Assembly: GCA_032209605.1 (NCBI GenBank)
Contig: JASFXZ010000033.1
Coordinates: 898,001 to 962,000, forward strand
Direction of reading: 5' to 3'
DNA length: 64,000 bases
DNA from: Mactromeris polynyma
Lineage: Eukaryota; Mollusca; Bivalvia; Venerida; Mactridae
The notes under the pieces were generated by a model. The model had not been told where the DNA came from. It worked only from the letters and a program-made list of their open reading frames with translations, and ran no database searches. Both the position numbers and the translations under genes were made by a program. Each line of letters begins with the position of its first letter. Within the stretch, counting starts at the first letter, position 1. Shown one piece after another: positions 47,831-60,520 of this stretch.

Positions 47831-48313
47831 GTATCTTACGCATGAAAGTAAGTGTGTTCTTGTCATGTTATGTTACAAAATCTAGGACCTGTTTGGGTCC
47901 ACTGAGATTAGATATTTTGTGTTGAAGCATTGATTAATCTGATTAAAATAATAAAACCAGTTCTCTAGATGGGTTATTTTCAACTTGTGTTATTTCTTAA
48001 TTTGACAAGTTAACGTAGATTGAATGTTTAAATATGGCCTTCGAGTGGTTATAATACCAAATAGAGTTTACGTGGCGAGTAAAACAAAAATAAAGAACAA
48101 ATATCAGATTGTGTTGTAAATGGGCTTTTATTAAAGCCATTAAAACAATCAAAACATAGATAATGTAACTAAATATATACAGTAAAGTAATAGGTAATAC
48201 CTTAACCCATGATATTGACCATGGTGCAATGATAGTCATGATCGGTTTACATCATGTAATTGTCCGTAAGTAATAATACCGATGTTTTCAATGAAACAAA
48301 ATAGTTATATACT
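47831..48313. other. 3' flank of copy 4 with poly(A) signal
   Basis: Nearly identical to 9388-9870. AATAAA on the minus strand lies at 48127-48132 within the GGCTTT/AAAGCC palindrome, about 180 nt after the stop codon. Confidence 0.65.
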
Positions 48314-51210
48314 TCACTCTAAATCGAATATTTTTATTTTGTCATTTCCGCTCAAATAAACAAACAGTTGGCGTAATTTTCGATGGAAAAACAATGACAC
48401 TGGTTCCCGAATGCCGTTTTCTTTCTTCACGATCACTCCCATCTTTGTACCATCGTATCTTAATTGTACTACGGTGTTTGAATTCCTACCGGCAACGAAT
48501 ACATTTCCTCTCCCATCAATACACACACCACATGCTCCATCAATATCTGGATCTTTGATTGTAGCGATATGATTTCCTTTCTTATCAAGATACACTAATC
48601 CATCATAACCACCAACAAACATAAAATCATCACTGTCACATAATGCGATTTGCATTGAATACGTTAACAGTTTATTTCCACTGTTGTGTTTAGATATAGT
48701 TTGTAACAATGTACCAATCATGTCGTACATATATACTGAAGAAACATCATCAGATACATAGAATTTGCTATCCATGTAAGCGACATTGTAGCATATATGA
48801 TTCAGTTTCATTTGTCGTGATAGTGTCATAGTTGCTCGTACAGATACAAACTGTATCATTTTATTACTATAGCATGCCACAGCAACCTCATTGTTATTCA
48901 CACAACATACACCTCGTATGTCATACGGTATATCAATGTGATATACTACAGACATCTGCTCAATGTCTACTCGTTTTAGTTTTCCATTAGCAAAATCTGC
49001 AATGATCAATATGCTATCACCTAAAAGACAACATCCTGTTAAGTTGCATGTGGTAGTATCACTTGGTATCCTAGCCACTATATCTCGACATTGCTTAATT
49101 CCGTAAGGTGTGTTTTTATTATGTGTTTTAACTTTCACCTGGCCAAAGTTTTTGGTTTGTTGAAGAAATGTTAAAGATTTTTCTGCAACAAACGAAAACA
49201 CATCGTCCTCTGTGAATGTTTCGAGCTCTTCTTTAGATGTTGTAATATCATCTCGTCCCTTCGTGATGGTTGAAGAAACGAGTTTTGAGCAGACAAACTT
49301 TTGTGATTTATTGCCTTGAGCTCGTCGTATTTTCTCGCCAAGCTCTACAACTCTGTTGAGAGTAGATTCTATTCTGTCTTTGGCATTTAATATGTCCGCC
49401 TTCATTTTTTCGTACAGTAATTGAACTTTGCCCTTAGCATCTTCTTCCAGGCGATCAAGTATGGCATCGGTTTCCCTTCTGTGTTCGGTGATTGCAAGCA
49501 ATGAATTTTGTTTTGCACTGTCTAAATTCTGAAGATAGACATTGTTGGAGTTTTGTTGTGTGGACTTTAAGCTTTCCGTCATTGTCTGCAGGTCTCTGTA
49601 AGTGTTGTCAAATTCTCTGTCTTTGGTGATTTGATCTACATCATCTGGGATTGAATGTATGTCGGTGCAATTTCTGAAAGTAAACATTGTTGAAATATAT
49701 TTATCTTTTGTATATCTTCAACTAGTTGTCGTTCTTACATTTTATTTTTGTCTAAACACGTTATTATAGTTATGAAGCACATTTATCTGTATCATTTATT
49801 CATTATGGGTTAGAAAGGGTACAGTGAGATATCTGATAATGGACTGGTTTAATATGGGACATGTAAAAGATTATTGCGAATGATAACATTTCTTATCTTG
49901 TTGACAAAAGTAAATTTAGATCGGAATATTTGAATATTTATAAAATAAAATATCATCTCTTCTCGCTTGCAAACAATTATTTTATACCATTAATTGTGAT
50001 ATTTAAAATGTACGTACGTTTGACATCTCATAAACATATACATGATTAAAGGCCTAAATTCGCGTTCATTAGACAAAATTCTGCTCAAACTATGAATAAG
50101 CACTAGTTTTTGTATTGTTAAAATGAACTCTCTGTCAGTCTTGATTAAAATTGTAGATATATGTGCATAACCGTCGTATCTAACGATACGCGAATAATAA
50201 ATTTCCAAAAAGACAAGCGAATAGTTCGTACATTCTAGATTAAATGTTGAGCACAGATATGTGTGCAATACACTCGTATGTAACGATAAACGAAAAATAG
50301 TAGCGTGTGCTACTTTTGTGGTTCAAGCGTTTATTATTTTTGTTTATCTTTTTTTGCTTAAAGCCTTTACAACTATTGAGATATCAGTACTTGTATTGAG
50401 CGTCTATATAAACTATAACAGTTTTAAATTAATGAAAAATGTTTCATTCCTCGATCGATAATGTATTTATTAAAAGTATAAAATCAGTTTGGTTTTATTC
50501 ACGAAAAGTATTTTGAATGGGCGCCACCTAGCGTTCACTGATAATGAACTACACACGTTTCAGCATGATAATTTGCTCGTAAAACTTCAGTGTATTTGAA
50601 GGAATGTTGTATTTAGAGTTTTAGAGAATAAATGCGGCTGTCCCACTGGTGCTCGGTGTCTGGTTTGATCCGAAAATGTACTATATGGTCAAACTATCCT
50701 TACTATCTTCCAAACATAATAATAGCATTGACCCTGCTATAATATCGGGGAAAACACTGACTTATAATGATATATGAATTTATAATTATATGTAGAAGAC
50801 CTAGCCTCACACCGATCACCTATGGTCCAACTGTATTCTTGTATACTGAGTCAGCTATAAATTCAAACTTACCTGTGATCAATGACAATGCACGTACAGC
50901 AACCGACAACATCATGATCACCACAATACATATCTATAACTTTCCCTTGATGAATGCTGCATTTTTCTGTAGGAAACGAGGGTAATTTTGGTGTCTTGTC
51001 TCCGTGTTCAGCAGTTGATATACCAAGTAAACTGTGTTGTGTTTATGCAGGATATTTCTTGTGGTTAGAGACACATACCTTACAACAATATCCTTTACAT
51101 TCAACACAATATCTAATTCCTTCTTTTATGACATTCTCTACAGCACAAGATGTACATAAATAGTCAAATGTCTCTTCAGACAAACCATTGTCACTACCAC
51201 CCGACGCCAT
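48314..51210 (-). pseudogene. TRIM-like copy 4: open exon 2, nonsense codon in exon 1
   Basis: By homology the structure is complement(join(48314..49673,50873..51210)). Exon 2 is fully open and would add 453 codons with intact coiled coil and propeller, ending KIFDLE. Exon 1 has a normal ATG, donor AG|GTAAG, length 338 nt and all B-box ligands, but codon 56 is TAA (51043-51045) where the other copies have TTA (Leu). Truncation falls inside B-box 1. Next to the acceptor a 53-bp stretch present in the other introns, including TTTTTTCAG, is deleted, leaving TTTACTTTCAG. The gene is probably dead or recently disabled. Alternatives are a product starting at the in-frame ATG at 49687 (coiled coil plus propeller, no B-boxes), or a sequencing error at 51044. 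Confidence 0.85.
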
Positions 51211-52554
51211 TTTAGACGAGAATATGCAACGGATAGAAAGATAGATAGATCACATGACACTACTGAACAAATCAAAGTGAGGCAAATCGACCTAGTTGCG
51301 GTTTTATCGTTGTCATATACATGAATGTATTTGAATTAAGTTAAAATATTTAACGTTTACATGATATATGTTCAAGTCGGACAGGTCGACCTGGTTATTG
51401 CATTATCGTTATCAAACACGTGACAGTTAGCGATTGAAGTTATTACTATTTATGTACATGTTGACTACTTTCGTTAAATAACGCATATATTTATCGACTT
51501 GCAACATCCGTTCACTCAGACCATGTATATCTGGTGCTCATAAATATATGTATAAATCACCGTCTGAGTAAAACGAAGAACGACATTCAATGTTAGCATA
51601 TTAAATTATCACGTGACCAGTCCACATGAATGATGATTATGCACGAGGATATCGGCGATAATTAATGACTGCCAGTTAATTTATAAATCATATAACACTT
51701 CCTCAATCACTCATTGTATAAACAAACCGTCGAGGTAGTTGTTACTGTTATTTTATTTATCATATTTCCATAATATAGCGTCATAAGGTATATTCTAACC
51801 CCTTTTGTAATATGAATTAAATCATAAAGTTGTACATGTATTTAGCAATAAGTGCAATACTATTTCGATAGTTAATGAAATCTCATCTATATATTCAGAT
51901 GCAAGCTGACTCGTTTCGCACTTTAACTCTCAGCAGACGACAAAACACTGTGTCTAATTTCGGTGGGATAGTGAAACTACTGTATGGACAACTATTATTT
52001 TTACCGACCCAATGATATTCTGTTATGTTTTTCACAACTAGATCTTAGTTGGCTCTGATTATTTCGCTCTGACTATATCCTACATTTAAGGGGGATACGA
52101 CATTATATTATGTCAACTATCTTCAACGACGTAATATCTAGATCTTACTCGGCTCTGATTATCCTATGTTTTAGAAACGAAGGGAAATTATTCCGTACAA
52201 TTTAGTAGCTTCTGGAGTTGTCTCCCATAAATATAGTAAAACTTAGGATCTGTACACTGACTATCTACGAGAGTGAGACTTAGGATATTGTATTCTTCTT
52301 GTGTAGATTTGATATTTCATCAAGTAAATAAGTTTTCCCCGTGTATGTTCATTCTTACTTAGTGTATTTTATAAAAGGTAACAAAAATGCACACGTGTTG
52401 AATCGAAATTTTAATGGCATATTTTCATACAGTTTTACTGCAAATTTGTTTGGCCACAATGTAGCTGGATTGTACGATGTAGCATTTCATCTCCAAATAC
52501 ACTAGTACAAATTAATAAAAAAATCTCGATTACGTAAATACCCGGACACATTAT
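51211..52554. other. 5' flank of copy 4
   Basis: The flank is collinear with 5164-6900 upstream of copy 1, minus the R1 insertion. From about 52200 to 53600 it carries sequence absent from that partner. No gene. Confidence 0.6.
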
Positions 52555-53515
52555 CCAGGAACTAAAATAATAGTTGTGAAATATCCCACACAAAGCCGTT
52601 TTACAGGCGGAACATTTTAATCCACCGCTGACGTTTCTGATGTCCTACAAAGCCGTTTCCGTCGGAATCTTTGAAACCCCTACTGACGTTTCTGATGTCA
52701 CACAAAGCCGTTTCCGTCGGAATCTTTGAAACCCCTACTGACGTTTCTGATGTCACACAAAGCCGTTTCCGTCGGAATCTTTGAAACCCCTACTGACGTT
52801 TCTGATGTCACACAAAGCCGTTTCCGTCGGAATCTTTGAAACCCCTACTGACGTTTCTGATGTCACACAAAGCCGTTTCCGTCGGAATCTTTGAAACCCC
52901 TACTGACGTTTCTGATGTCACACAAAGCCGTTTCCGTCGGAATCTTTGAAACCCCTACTGACGTTTCTGATGTCCTACAAAGCCGTTTCCGTCGGAATCT
53001 TTGAAACCCCTACTGACGTTTCTGATGTCACACAAAGCCGTTTCCGTCGGAATCTTTGAAACCCCTACTGACGTTTCTGATGTCCTACAAAGCCGTTTCC
53101 GTCGGAATCTTTGAAACCCCTACTGACGTTTCTGATGTCACACAAAGCCGTTTCCGTCGGAATCTTTGAAACCCCTACTGACGTTTCTGATGTCCTACAA
53201 AGCCGTTTCCGTCGGAATCTTTGAAACCCCTACTGACGTTTCTGATGTCACACAAAGCCGTTTCCGTCGGAATCTTTGAAACCCCTACTGACGTTTCTGA
53301 TGTCACACAAAGCCGTTTCCGTCGGAATCTTTGAAACCCCTACTGACGTTTCTGATGTCACACAAAGCCGTTTCCGTCGGAATCTTTGAAACCCCTACTG
53401 ACAATTCTGATGTCACACAAAGCCGTTTCCGTCGGAATCTTTGAAACCCCTACTGACGTTTCTGATGTCCTACAAAGCCGTTTCCGTCTGAACCGTTGAA
53501 CTCCCCGCTGACCAT
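52555..53515. repeat. 55-bp satellite array, 16 regular copies
   Basis: The anchor 'gccgtttccgtcggaatc' recurs every 55 bp from 52652 to 53477 (16 copies), with a degenerate unit before and a decaying half unit after. Two variants alternate before 'caaagcc': 'gtcacacaaag' (A) and 'gtcctacaaag' (B), in the order BAAAAABABABAAAAB. Copies are otherwise almost identical. A 55-bp period is not a multiple of 3, so it is non-coding. It is not CRISPR: there are no unique spacers. Confidence 0.95.
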
Positions 53516-53599
53516 TTTTATTTCTTGTTTTACAGTTGTTTTTATCTTAATCTCTGAAATCCGTATTGTAGATGTTATTGCCTTTCAAATTGTACTATC

Positions 53600-55640
53600 T
53601 GACCATTTAGTATGTTTTCAATAAATATATCAAACAAACGAAACTTTTACAATTTATGTGTATAGGCTGAAAATGGATGACCAACTACCGGTTAAGTGTG
53701 AGAATAGCTAGCTGTTTAGATCAATTTCAATCCCCAGTTGTTTCACTTGATATAATATTCATGTTCTTTTCTCCCCCTTTCGACCTATTATTACTGACTT
53801 TCTTGACCTGTTCCGTGATGTGTTCTATCCATTAATGTTTTCACATTGTTGTCCCCCTAACTTCTCCGTAGTTGTTTTTATGTTCGGACAGAACCTTCTT
53901 TCCACGACTTTCCCAATTCATGTTTACCATTGCACCTCGTCAATCCCTAATGGTTTATAGACTGTTGTTTTTCCCTGGTGTCTGTGTGGGGAGGCATTGT
54001 CTTATGTATGTGGCGCTCCCAGTAACAACTTAATCTCTATTCTATATCCGGGATTGCGTATGTATGCTTTTACAAAACATAATGACTCAGTTGCCACACA
54101 TAAACCGATCATACACGGGAGCTTAATATAATATAATGTATTCTGAGGTATCAAACAGACAAGTAAATGTCTTCTCTACATTTAAACACATTTTCACATT
54201 TGAAATGTTCATGTTTTAAGAAATAAGATAAAACTAGATATGGATAAAGTAGTTGCTTAATTACATTCACGAAATCTCGTCACCTAAATTGCGAAATATC
54301 GCGTGATTTCATTTATCAACGTGGGTTTGATATTTTTGAATTCAATAGCTTCTCTTCAAATTTTCTGGTTTCTGATAAGTCATTGAGTCCTTATTTAAAT
54401 AGACGGATCTATTGTTTTACATATCTATGTTCAACATGCATTATCCTGTGTTAGCTGTCTCTGGTGGGAGAGTGTTGTTCGTCGGTGACTTTCTTGTTTC
54501 CACCGTTTGTTTCATGTGGTTGAATGTAGGCTGACAAGAGGTTGTTGCATCTATAAACTAAGATTAAACCTTCAGTGGTTATGTGACACTGATCGTTCAA
54601 TGGCGGTTTTCCCATTTTCATCCATCATGTTTCTATCTTGTGTCCATTGATCATGCAATTGTTTACATATGTGTCGTCGCGTCAGATGTTGGCGTCAGTT
54701 TGCGTAACGTAACGTCCAGTTTTTCACCAATTAACGTAGTTGGACAATAGTCAAATGATTTTTTCTACTCTTACTCTTTGTATTGATTTTAAAAGTGTTA
54801 TAGTTATTGACAGTCAAATTGACGTCAACATCTGACGCGACATATATGTATATGTATATGCTGCAATGTTTCCTGAGCTTTTGATTTTTGAGTGGTTGTG
54901 CTTTTTGTAGGTAGCATGTCCTGCTCGGCTTCTCGATTCATTTTTGATATTTTATCAAGATTTTTTTATCGTTGATGTAATTTGTGTATCTGGAGTATAT
55001 GTCAACACGGTCGAGTACTAGGTCAAGTAAATTGACTGCAGAACAGACACACAAGAGTCAAACAAAGAGACGATCAGTCAGAAGTATGTTTGGTTTCAAT
55101 CCAGGTTTTACAAATATGCACTATGACAACACTTTTACAAGGCACGACAAACTCATTTGGCAAACTATGTATGTATACACCAAACAAACAAACAAAATAA
55201 TTTCCTCGTACAACATGGCCGAAAGTATTAATCCACGTTGACGCCAACAATACACCAAACATTAACAGTGACATAACAGTTATATACGGTATTCTCTCTT
55301 CAAGAAAAACAAGGTGACAAGTATAAAAAAAAATAAAAAATACAATTTTTAAAGAAATTAATGAAAAGGGACAATTCAAAAATTCACTCTTACTGCCTTT
55401 TTGGCTAAAAAGCCATTAGAAGAAAAAGTAAATATTACTTTGTTACAGGAAACGCCACATACATAATTACAATGCCCCACCACACAGATTGAAAGGAAAC
55501 ACCAGCCTGCGAAACATTAGGGAGTGAGGAGGTGTAAGCGCAAACATCAATGGGGAAGTAAGGAACTGTCTGGCTGACTATCCAAAACAACCATGGAGAA
55601 TAAAACAAAGGGGGTTAAAATACATTAATAAGAGTTCTGA
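53600..55640. repeat. Segmental duplication, copy B (partner 6905-9065)
   Basis: Collinear with 6905-9065 at high identity, with the R1 copy 53755-54040 uninterrupted and with only one arm of the 112-bp inverted repeat. The homology stops at about 55640, after an R1 copy (55442-55640). To the right lies DNA with no counterpart in the window, so this is the array edge. Confidence 0.8.
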
Positions 55641-57653
55641 AGTGACTTCAGTGCACCTTGGACTATAGATAGATACATGTATTACTGAGAAAAGTTCTAA
55701 TTATTCCGTGTGTAGAGCTTGTATTATAATGTTTTCAGCAATGTCATATATTCTACGTACTACACTGAATCATAAAGCTCATTACTCTTATGCTCACGAC
55801 TCCCTGTAAAAGCAATACAGGTTTTATCACAGGAATTGACTTTATTTAGTCATTTTAACAATTTTTTATCGATAACTGCGTCTAATTTAATTAATATGTT
55901 ATAGCATTTTATCTATGTATTGCGTACGTCAGTGCATTTGGTCTGATCGCATTAAATAATTCCATAATATTAAAGGGCGTGAATATACATCCAGGGCCGT
56001 GTTGGGACTTTTCTTGCTGTAAGAGTGGACGAAGCCCCCATGTGCCCCTTCTAGCGTTATATATGGCATAGGCGGGCACTTGGGTAGAAATACTGACGTT
56101 TAATAAGCCAGCCTGACAGCTTCCTGACATATAAATGCTTATATCGAATGTAATCCTAGCCGCATCTGTGAGGGTGCAAGTGCAGTCGACACGGAGTCCC
56201 CTTAAAATTAATCAGAGCGCGAAATAATAACGGATTCCTCCCCTCAGCACTCAAATCACAAAAGTTTTTCTTATTAATTTTAAGTGGAAATTTGTGTGGA
56301 AAATGAGTGCTGAATAGTCTTTTTTGGTCCATCTACTTTTAGATTTTAGTGTAATATGAAATCTGGTAGAGATTGTTAAGTCATACTAAAATCTCAAAGA
56401 AAAAGAATGTTCAGCACCTATTTGACATGTTCATGCATTTTCCACTCTCGAATGTCCACTATCAGACTCATAAAAGTTAAGTTTGTGATTTGATTGCCGA
56501 ATGTAAGTAGCCGTTGTAATTTCGGACCCATGTCTATTTTGTTTTTAAGTACAATAACATGAACAAATTATTCATATTGCAGAGCATTGGTAATATCTTA
56601 ATATGTCAATTCTGACCACGTCACTACAAGGAGAATCATAAGAACTAATTCTAGTTGCGACATTTTTTTCTATTTCCGCCACAGAACTATATTATAACTA
56701 TAGAGACAATTAGCTGGCCATCAGGTAAATTCCATTATCCACCGGTGATGTATTGATAAAAGGAAATTATCTCTATATACATCGTACAGTTCTCTGATTA
56801 TCTTCTGGAAAAATGTCAATCAAAAATGAAGAGTTGTCAATCAAAATATGTCTGCACATTAAGCCTTGATTATAAAACTGACTTTGGAGACCAGCCTAAG
56901 AATGAAGCCTTGCCATTGGTCTTTTTTTAGACTGAGCTCAGAAAAAAAACTTACCAATTAGATGCTTGTTTTCCGACTGGTACAATAGTACTCGCGGAAC
57001 AATGAACTTCTGGAACATGACAAACGTACTGAAACAAATAACTCTCTTATGAACATGTTATGCGCATGCGCGCTTTGACAGGAAGATCATACTAAAACCT
57101 GTAGCTGCCGGTTAGCCAAGATAACGACATAGACTAGACCTAATCGCATGGCACTCTCGTCCAATAAATATTTTACTATAATAAAATACAAATGTGGAGA
57201 AGGAACATAAAGTCAGCACGACCAACCCATGTTCCTATTCCACTTATGTTATGGAAAGGTTTTGTATCAAGAAAACTTGTATGTACCGACTTTCCAGAAT
57301 GGTGACATCAATCGGCTACCAAACTAAGTGAGAAGTCACATTAGTGTCGACATGTTCTTAGTTGTCCTGTTATGGATTCCCTCCCCTTTTGTCCCCTCCT
57401 TATACTACTTTCCTTAATTGTTTTTGATAATCAGCTAGACCATTCCTTACCGCCCCATCCCGATAGATGTTTGCCCTTATACGTTTTAACTCCTGTTGTT
57501 GTGTGTGCGTATTTTTCCCTAGGATTTGTGTGTGAAGGTATCGTCTTGTGAATGCTCCACATTTTGACTTTTGACAACTTAACGCAACCAATATAGCTAA
57601 ACGCTTCATGTAATACGAAACATGTGTCACTCCCTTTCCTACCAAAAACCTAA
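55641..57653. other. Non-array DNA with scattered repeats
   Basis: No TRIM-like sequence is seen. Contents are a foldback at 56880-56990 ('ggagaccagcctaagaatg', inner 'cattggtc'), a reversed R1 copy at about 57365-57560 ('aggatttgtgtgtgaaggta'), and otherwise unassigned DNA. No coding region is supported. Confidence 0.5.
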
Positions 57654-57660
57654 TCTAAAG

Positions 57661-59616
57661 CAGGGTCGTCAAGTTGGTTACTTATTCCCTATTCCCTATT
57701 CGTTACTTATTCCCTATTCCCTATTCGTTACCTATTCGTTACTTATTCCATATTCCCTATTCGTTACCTATTCGTTACTTATTCCCTATTCCCTATTCGT
57801 TACCTATTCATTACCTTTTCGCTTTTTCTACATTGCATCTTTTAAATTATTTATTTTCATGTCCCTGGTGTTAGCTCGAGGTTTGTGGAGTTGGAAAAAC
57901 CTTGTTAGCGCATATGTACCAGTTTCTCTGCTCGGCTGATACTCTGTTACATATTCGTTACCTATTCGTTCCCTATTCGCTTTTTCTACATGGACCCTTT
58001 TGAATGATTTCTTTTCAGGTCTCTGGTGTTAGTTCGAGGTTTGTAGAGTTGGAAAAACCTTGTTAGCGCATATGTACCAGTTTCTTCGCTTGACTGATAC
58101 CCTGTTACCTATTCGTTACTTATTCGTTCCCTATTCGCTTTTTCTACATTGCATCTTTTAAATGATTTCTTTTCAGGTCTCTGGTGTTAGTTCTAGGTTT
58201 GTAGATATGAAAAATCCTTGTTAGTGCATATGTACCAGTTTCTGTGCTCGACTGATACCCTGTTACTTATTTGCTCAGTATTCACTTTTAATACGTTGTC
58301 CCTTATTAACCTTTTCCTTTTAACTGTGATGTTCCCTCTCATTACCCATAACTAACACCATAGACAAGAAAATATATAACAGTTAAAAAGAAAAGGTTAA
58401 TAAGGGCCAACGTATTAAAAGAGGGTATCAGTCAAGCGCAGAAACTGGTACATATGCGCTAACAAGGTTTGTTCAACTCTACAAACCTCGAGCTAACACC
58501 AGGGACATGAAAAGAAATAATTTAAAAGATGCAATGTAGAAAAGGCGAATAGGGAACGAATAAGTAACGAATAGGTAACAGGGTATCAGTCAAGCGCAGA
58601 AACTAGAACATATGCGCTAACAAGGTTTTTCCAACTCTACAAACCTCGAACTAACACCAGAGACCTAAAAAGAAATCATTCAAAAGGGTCCATGTACAAA
58701 ATGCGAATAGGGAACGAATAGGTAACGAAAAGGTAACAGGGTATCAGTCGAGCGCTGAAACTGGTACATATGCGCTAACAAGGTTTTTTCAACTCTACAA
58801 ACCTCGGGCTAACACCAGGGACATGAAAAGAAAAAATTTAAAAGATGCAATGTAGAAAAAGCGCAGAAGTGGTACATATGCACTAAAAAGGTTTTTTTCA
58901 TATCTACAAACCTAGAACTAACACCAGAGACCTGAATAGAAATCATTCAAAAGGGTCAATGTAGAAAAAGCGAATAGGGATCGAATAGGGAACGAATAGG
59001 TAACGAATAGGTAACAGGGTATCAGTCGAGCGCTGAAACTGGTACATATGCGCTAACAAGGTTTTTTCATATCTACAAACCTAGAACTAACACCAGAGAC
59101 CTGAAAATAAATCATTCAAAAGGGTCCATGTAGAAAAAGCGAATAGGGAACGAATAGGTAACGAATAGGTAACAGGGTATCAGCCGAGCAGAGAAACTGG
59201 TACATATGCGCTAACAAGGTTTTTCCAACTCTACAAACCTCGAACTAACACCAGAGACCTGAAAAGAAATCATTCAAAAGGGTCCATGTAGAAAAAGCGA
59301 ATAGGGAACGAATAGGTAACGAATATGTAACAGAGTATCAGCCGAGCAGAGAAACTGGTACATATGCGCTAACAAGGTTTTTCCAACTCCACAAACCTCG
59401 AGCTAACACCAGGGACATGAAAATAAATAATTTAAAAGATGCAATGTAGAAAAAGCGAAAAGGTAACGAATAGGTAACGAATAGGGAATAGGGAATAAGT
59501 AACGAATAGGTAACGAATAGGGAATAGGGAATAAGTAACGAATAGGTAACGAATAGGGAATAGGGAATAAGTAACGAATAGGGAATAGGGAATAAGTAAC
59601 CAACTTGACGACCCTA
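57661..59616. mobile_element. 1956-bp foldback transposon with long inverted repeats of 158-bp units
   Basis: The termini are CAGGGTCGTCAAGTTGGTTA at the left and the reverse complement with TAGGG at the right. The arms are nearly identical for more than 400 bp. Each arm starts with short 'ttccctattcgttactta' repeats and continues with 158-bp units containing 'aaaccttgttagcgcatatg', three in the left arm and seven (one short) in the right, converging on an asymmetric centre near 58.3-58.4 kb. Flanks are 'tctaaag' (57654-57660) and 'tttaaag' (59617-59623), a 7-bp target duplication with one mismatch. No transposase. Long open frames in the arms are repeat artefacts. Confidence 0.9.
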
Positions 59617-59623
59617 TTTAAAG

Positions 59624-60250
59624 CCCATTACGCTGTGTTTTTATGAGTGTTTCTTTCGGCAAAAATATTTTGCTGTGATTGTTTGGATGTTTTTATATAA
59701 CGCCGTTAAACACTGTTCTACGCATGCTGATATCACCGACGTTCCTTTGTTTTTCAATCGGTCCCAAAATGTAACACTACAAGTAGCAGACGTCTTTTTC
59801 ACACATAAATCAGACGTGAAAGGCTAATAGCTTAAGATGTATTGTCGTTGTCAACATTCACCACAATTGCAAAAAGCGTGGTCATTCTCCGATGCTTTGT
59901 TCTTGTTTTACGCATGTTGAAAAATACTTACTGCCGCTCCATCGAAATCGGATATCCTCGGGAGATTATTCTATCTGTATATAGTTTAACGTTTGGAGAA
60001 TGTAACTTTATAGATACATCATGATGGCCTCAGTGCAAAGAGCGTCAAATTCTAAACATTAATTCTGTCTGAACAAATTAATGCTGATATTGTTATATTT
60101 TGTGTCACTAATGTGCCTGGGTCTTTCATGTTGTTTTCAAACAGCAAAAACTCCTAACGCCTTTATACAGATTTTTTCACAGGTGCGTGACAATCAAATG
60201 TTTCATTTCCGAATGAAAGCGTCTCTCCTATGACAGCTTAAGTTTGTAAC
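59624..60250. other. Intergenic DNA
   Basis: I see nothing convincing here; no repeats shared with other parts of the window. Confidence 0.45.
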
Positions 60251-60256
60251 ACTGGT

Positions 60257-60520
60257 CCGCTTGTTCAGCGCAGTTGATAGGGCAGTGGGCTGTAAACCGG
60301 GAGGTCCGGGTTCGATTCCCGGGTGGGGGTAAGTCATGTCATTTCGTGCCGTTTGCTGTCAGTCATTTGTCCTCCTCTTCTGATTCATGTGGAGAAGTTG
60401 TCAGCTGTTGGAGGAAGGAGTTAGTGCCGGATGATTCGGTTAGATCGACTGACTGCCATATATAACTGAAATAATGTTGCAAAATGGCGTTAACTCAATG
60501 AAAAGAAAACAAAAACCATC
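60257..60520 (+). mobile_element. tRNA-derived SINE
   Basis: The head resembles a tRNA gene, with an A-box-like 'agcgcagttgatag' at 60267-60280 and a perfect B box GGTTCGATTCC at 60309-60319. The body is 'gttggaggaaggagttagtg', the tail 'actgaaataatgttgcaaaa' plus 'tggcgttaact' to about 60495, then an A-rich end. The body and tail match a SINE type I know to be widespread in molluscs; exact family not assigned. Confidence 0.85.

Noticed and set aside
52555..53515. Regular repeats that could suggest a CRISPR array
   Set aside because: The repeats are contiguous 55-bp units without unique spacers, in a eukaryotic context with no cas genes; this is a satellite.
57622..57939. 105-codon plus-strand frame rich in PYSLF repeats, with a counterpart at 59403-59603 on the other strand
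   Set aside because: It is the translation of the 'ttccctattcgttac' repeats in the foldback arms; no protein is indicated.
60257..60330. Possible tRNA gene
   Set aside because: A and B boxes are present, but the sequence does not fold into a full cloverleaf with a matching acceptor stem, and it runs straight into a SINE body and A-rich tail.
60274..60465. 63-codon plus-strand frame
   Set aside because: It lies entirely inside the SINE.
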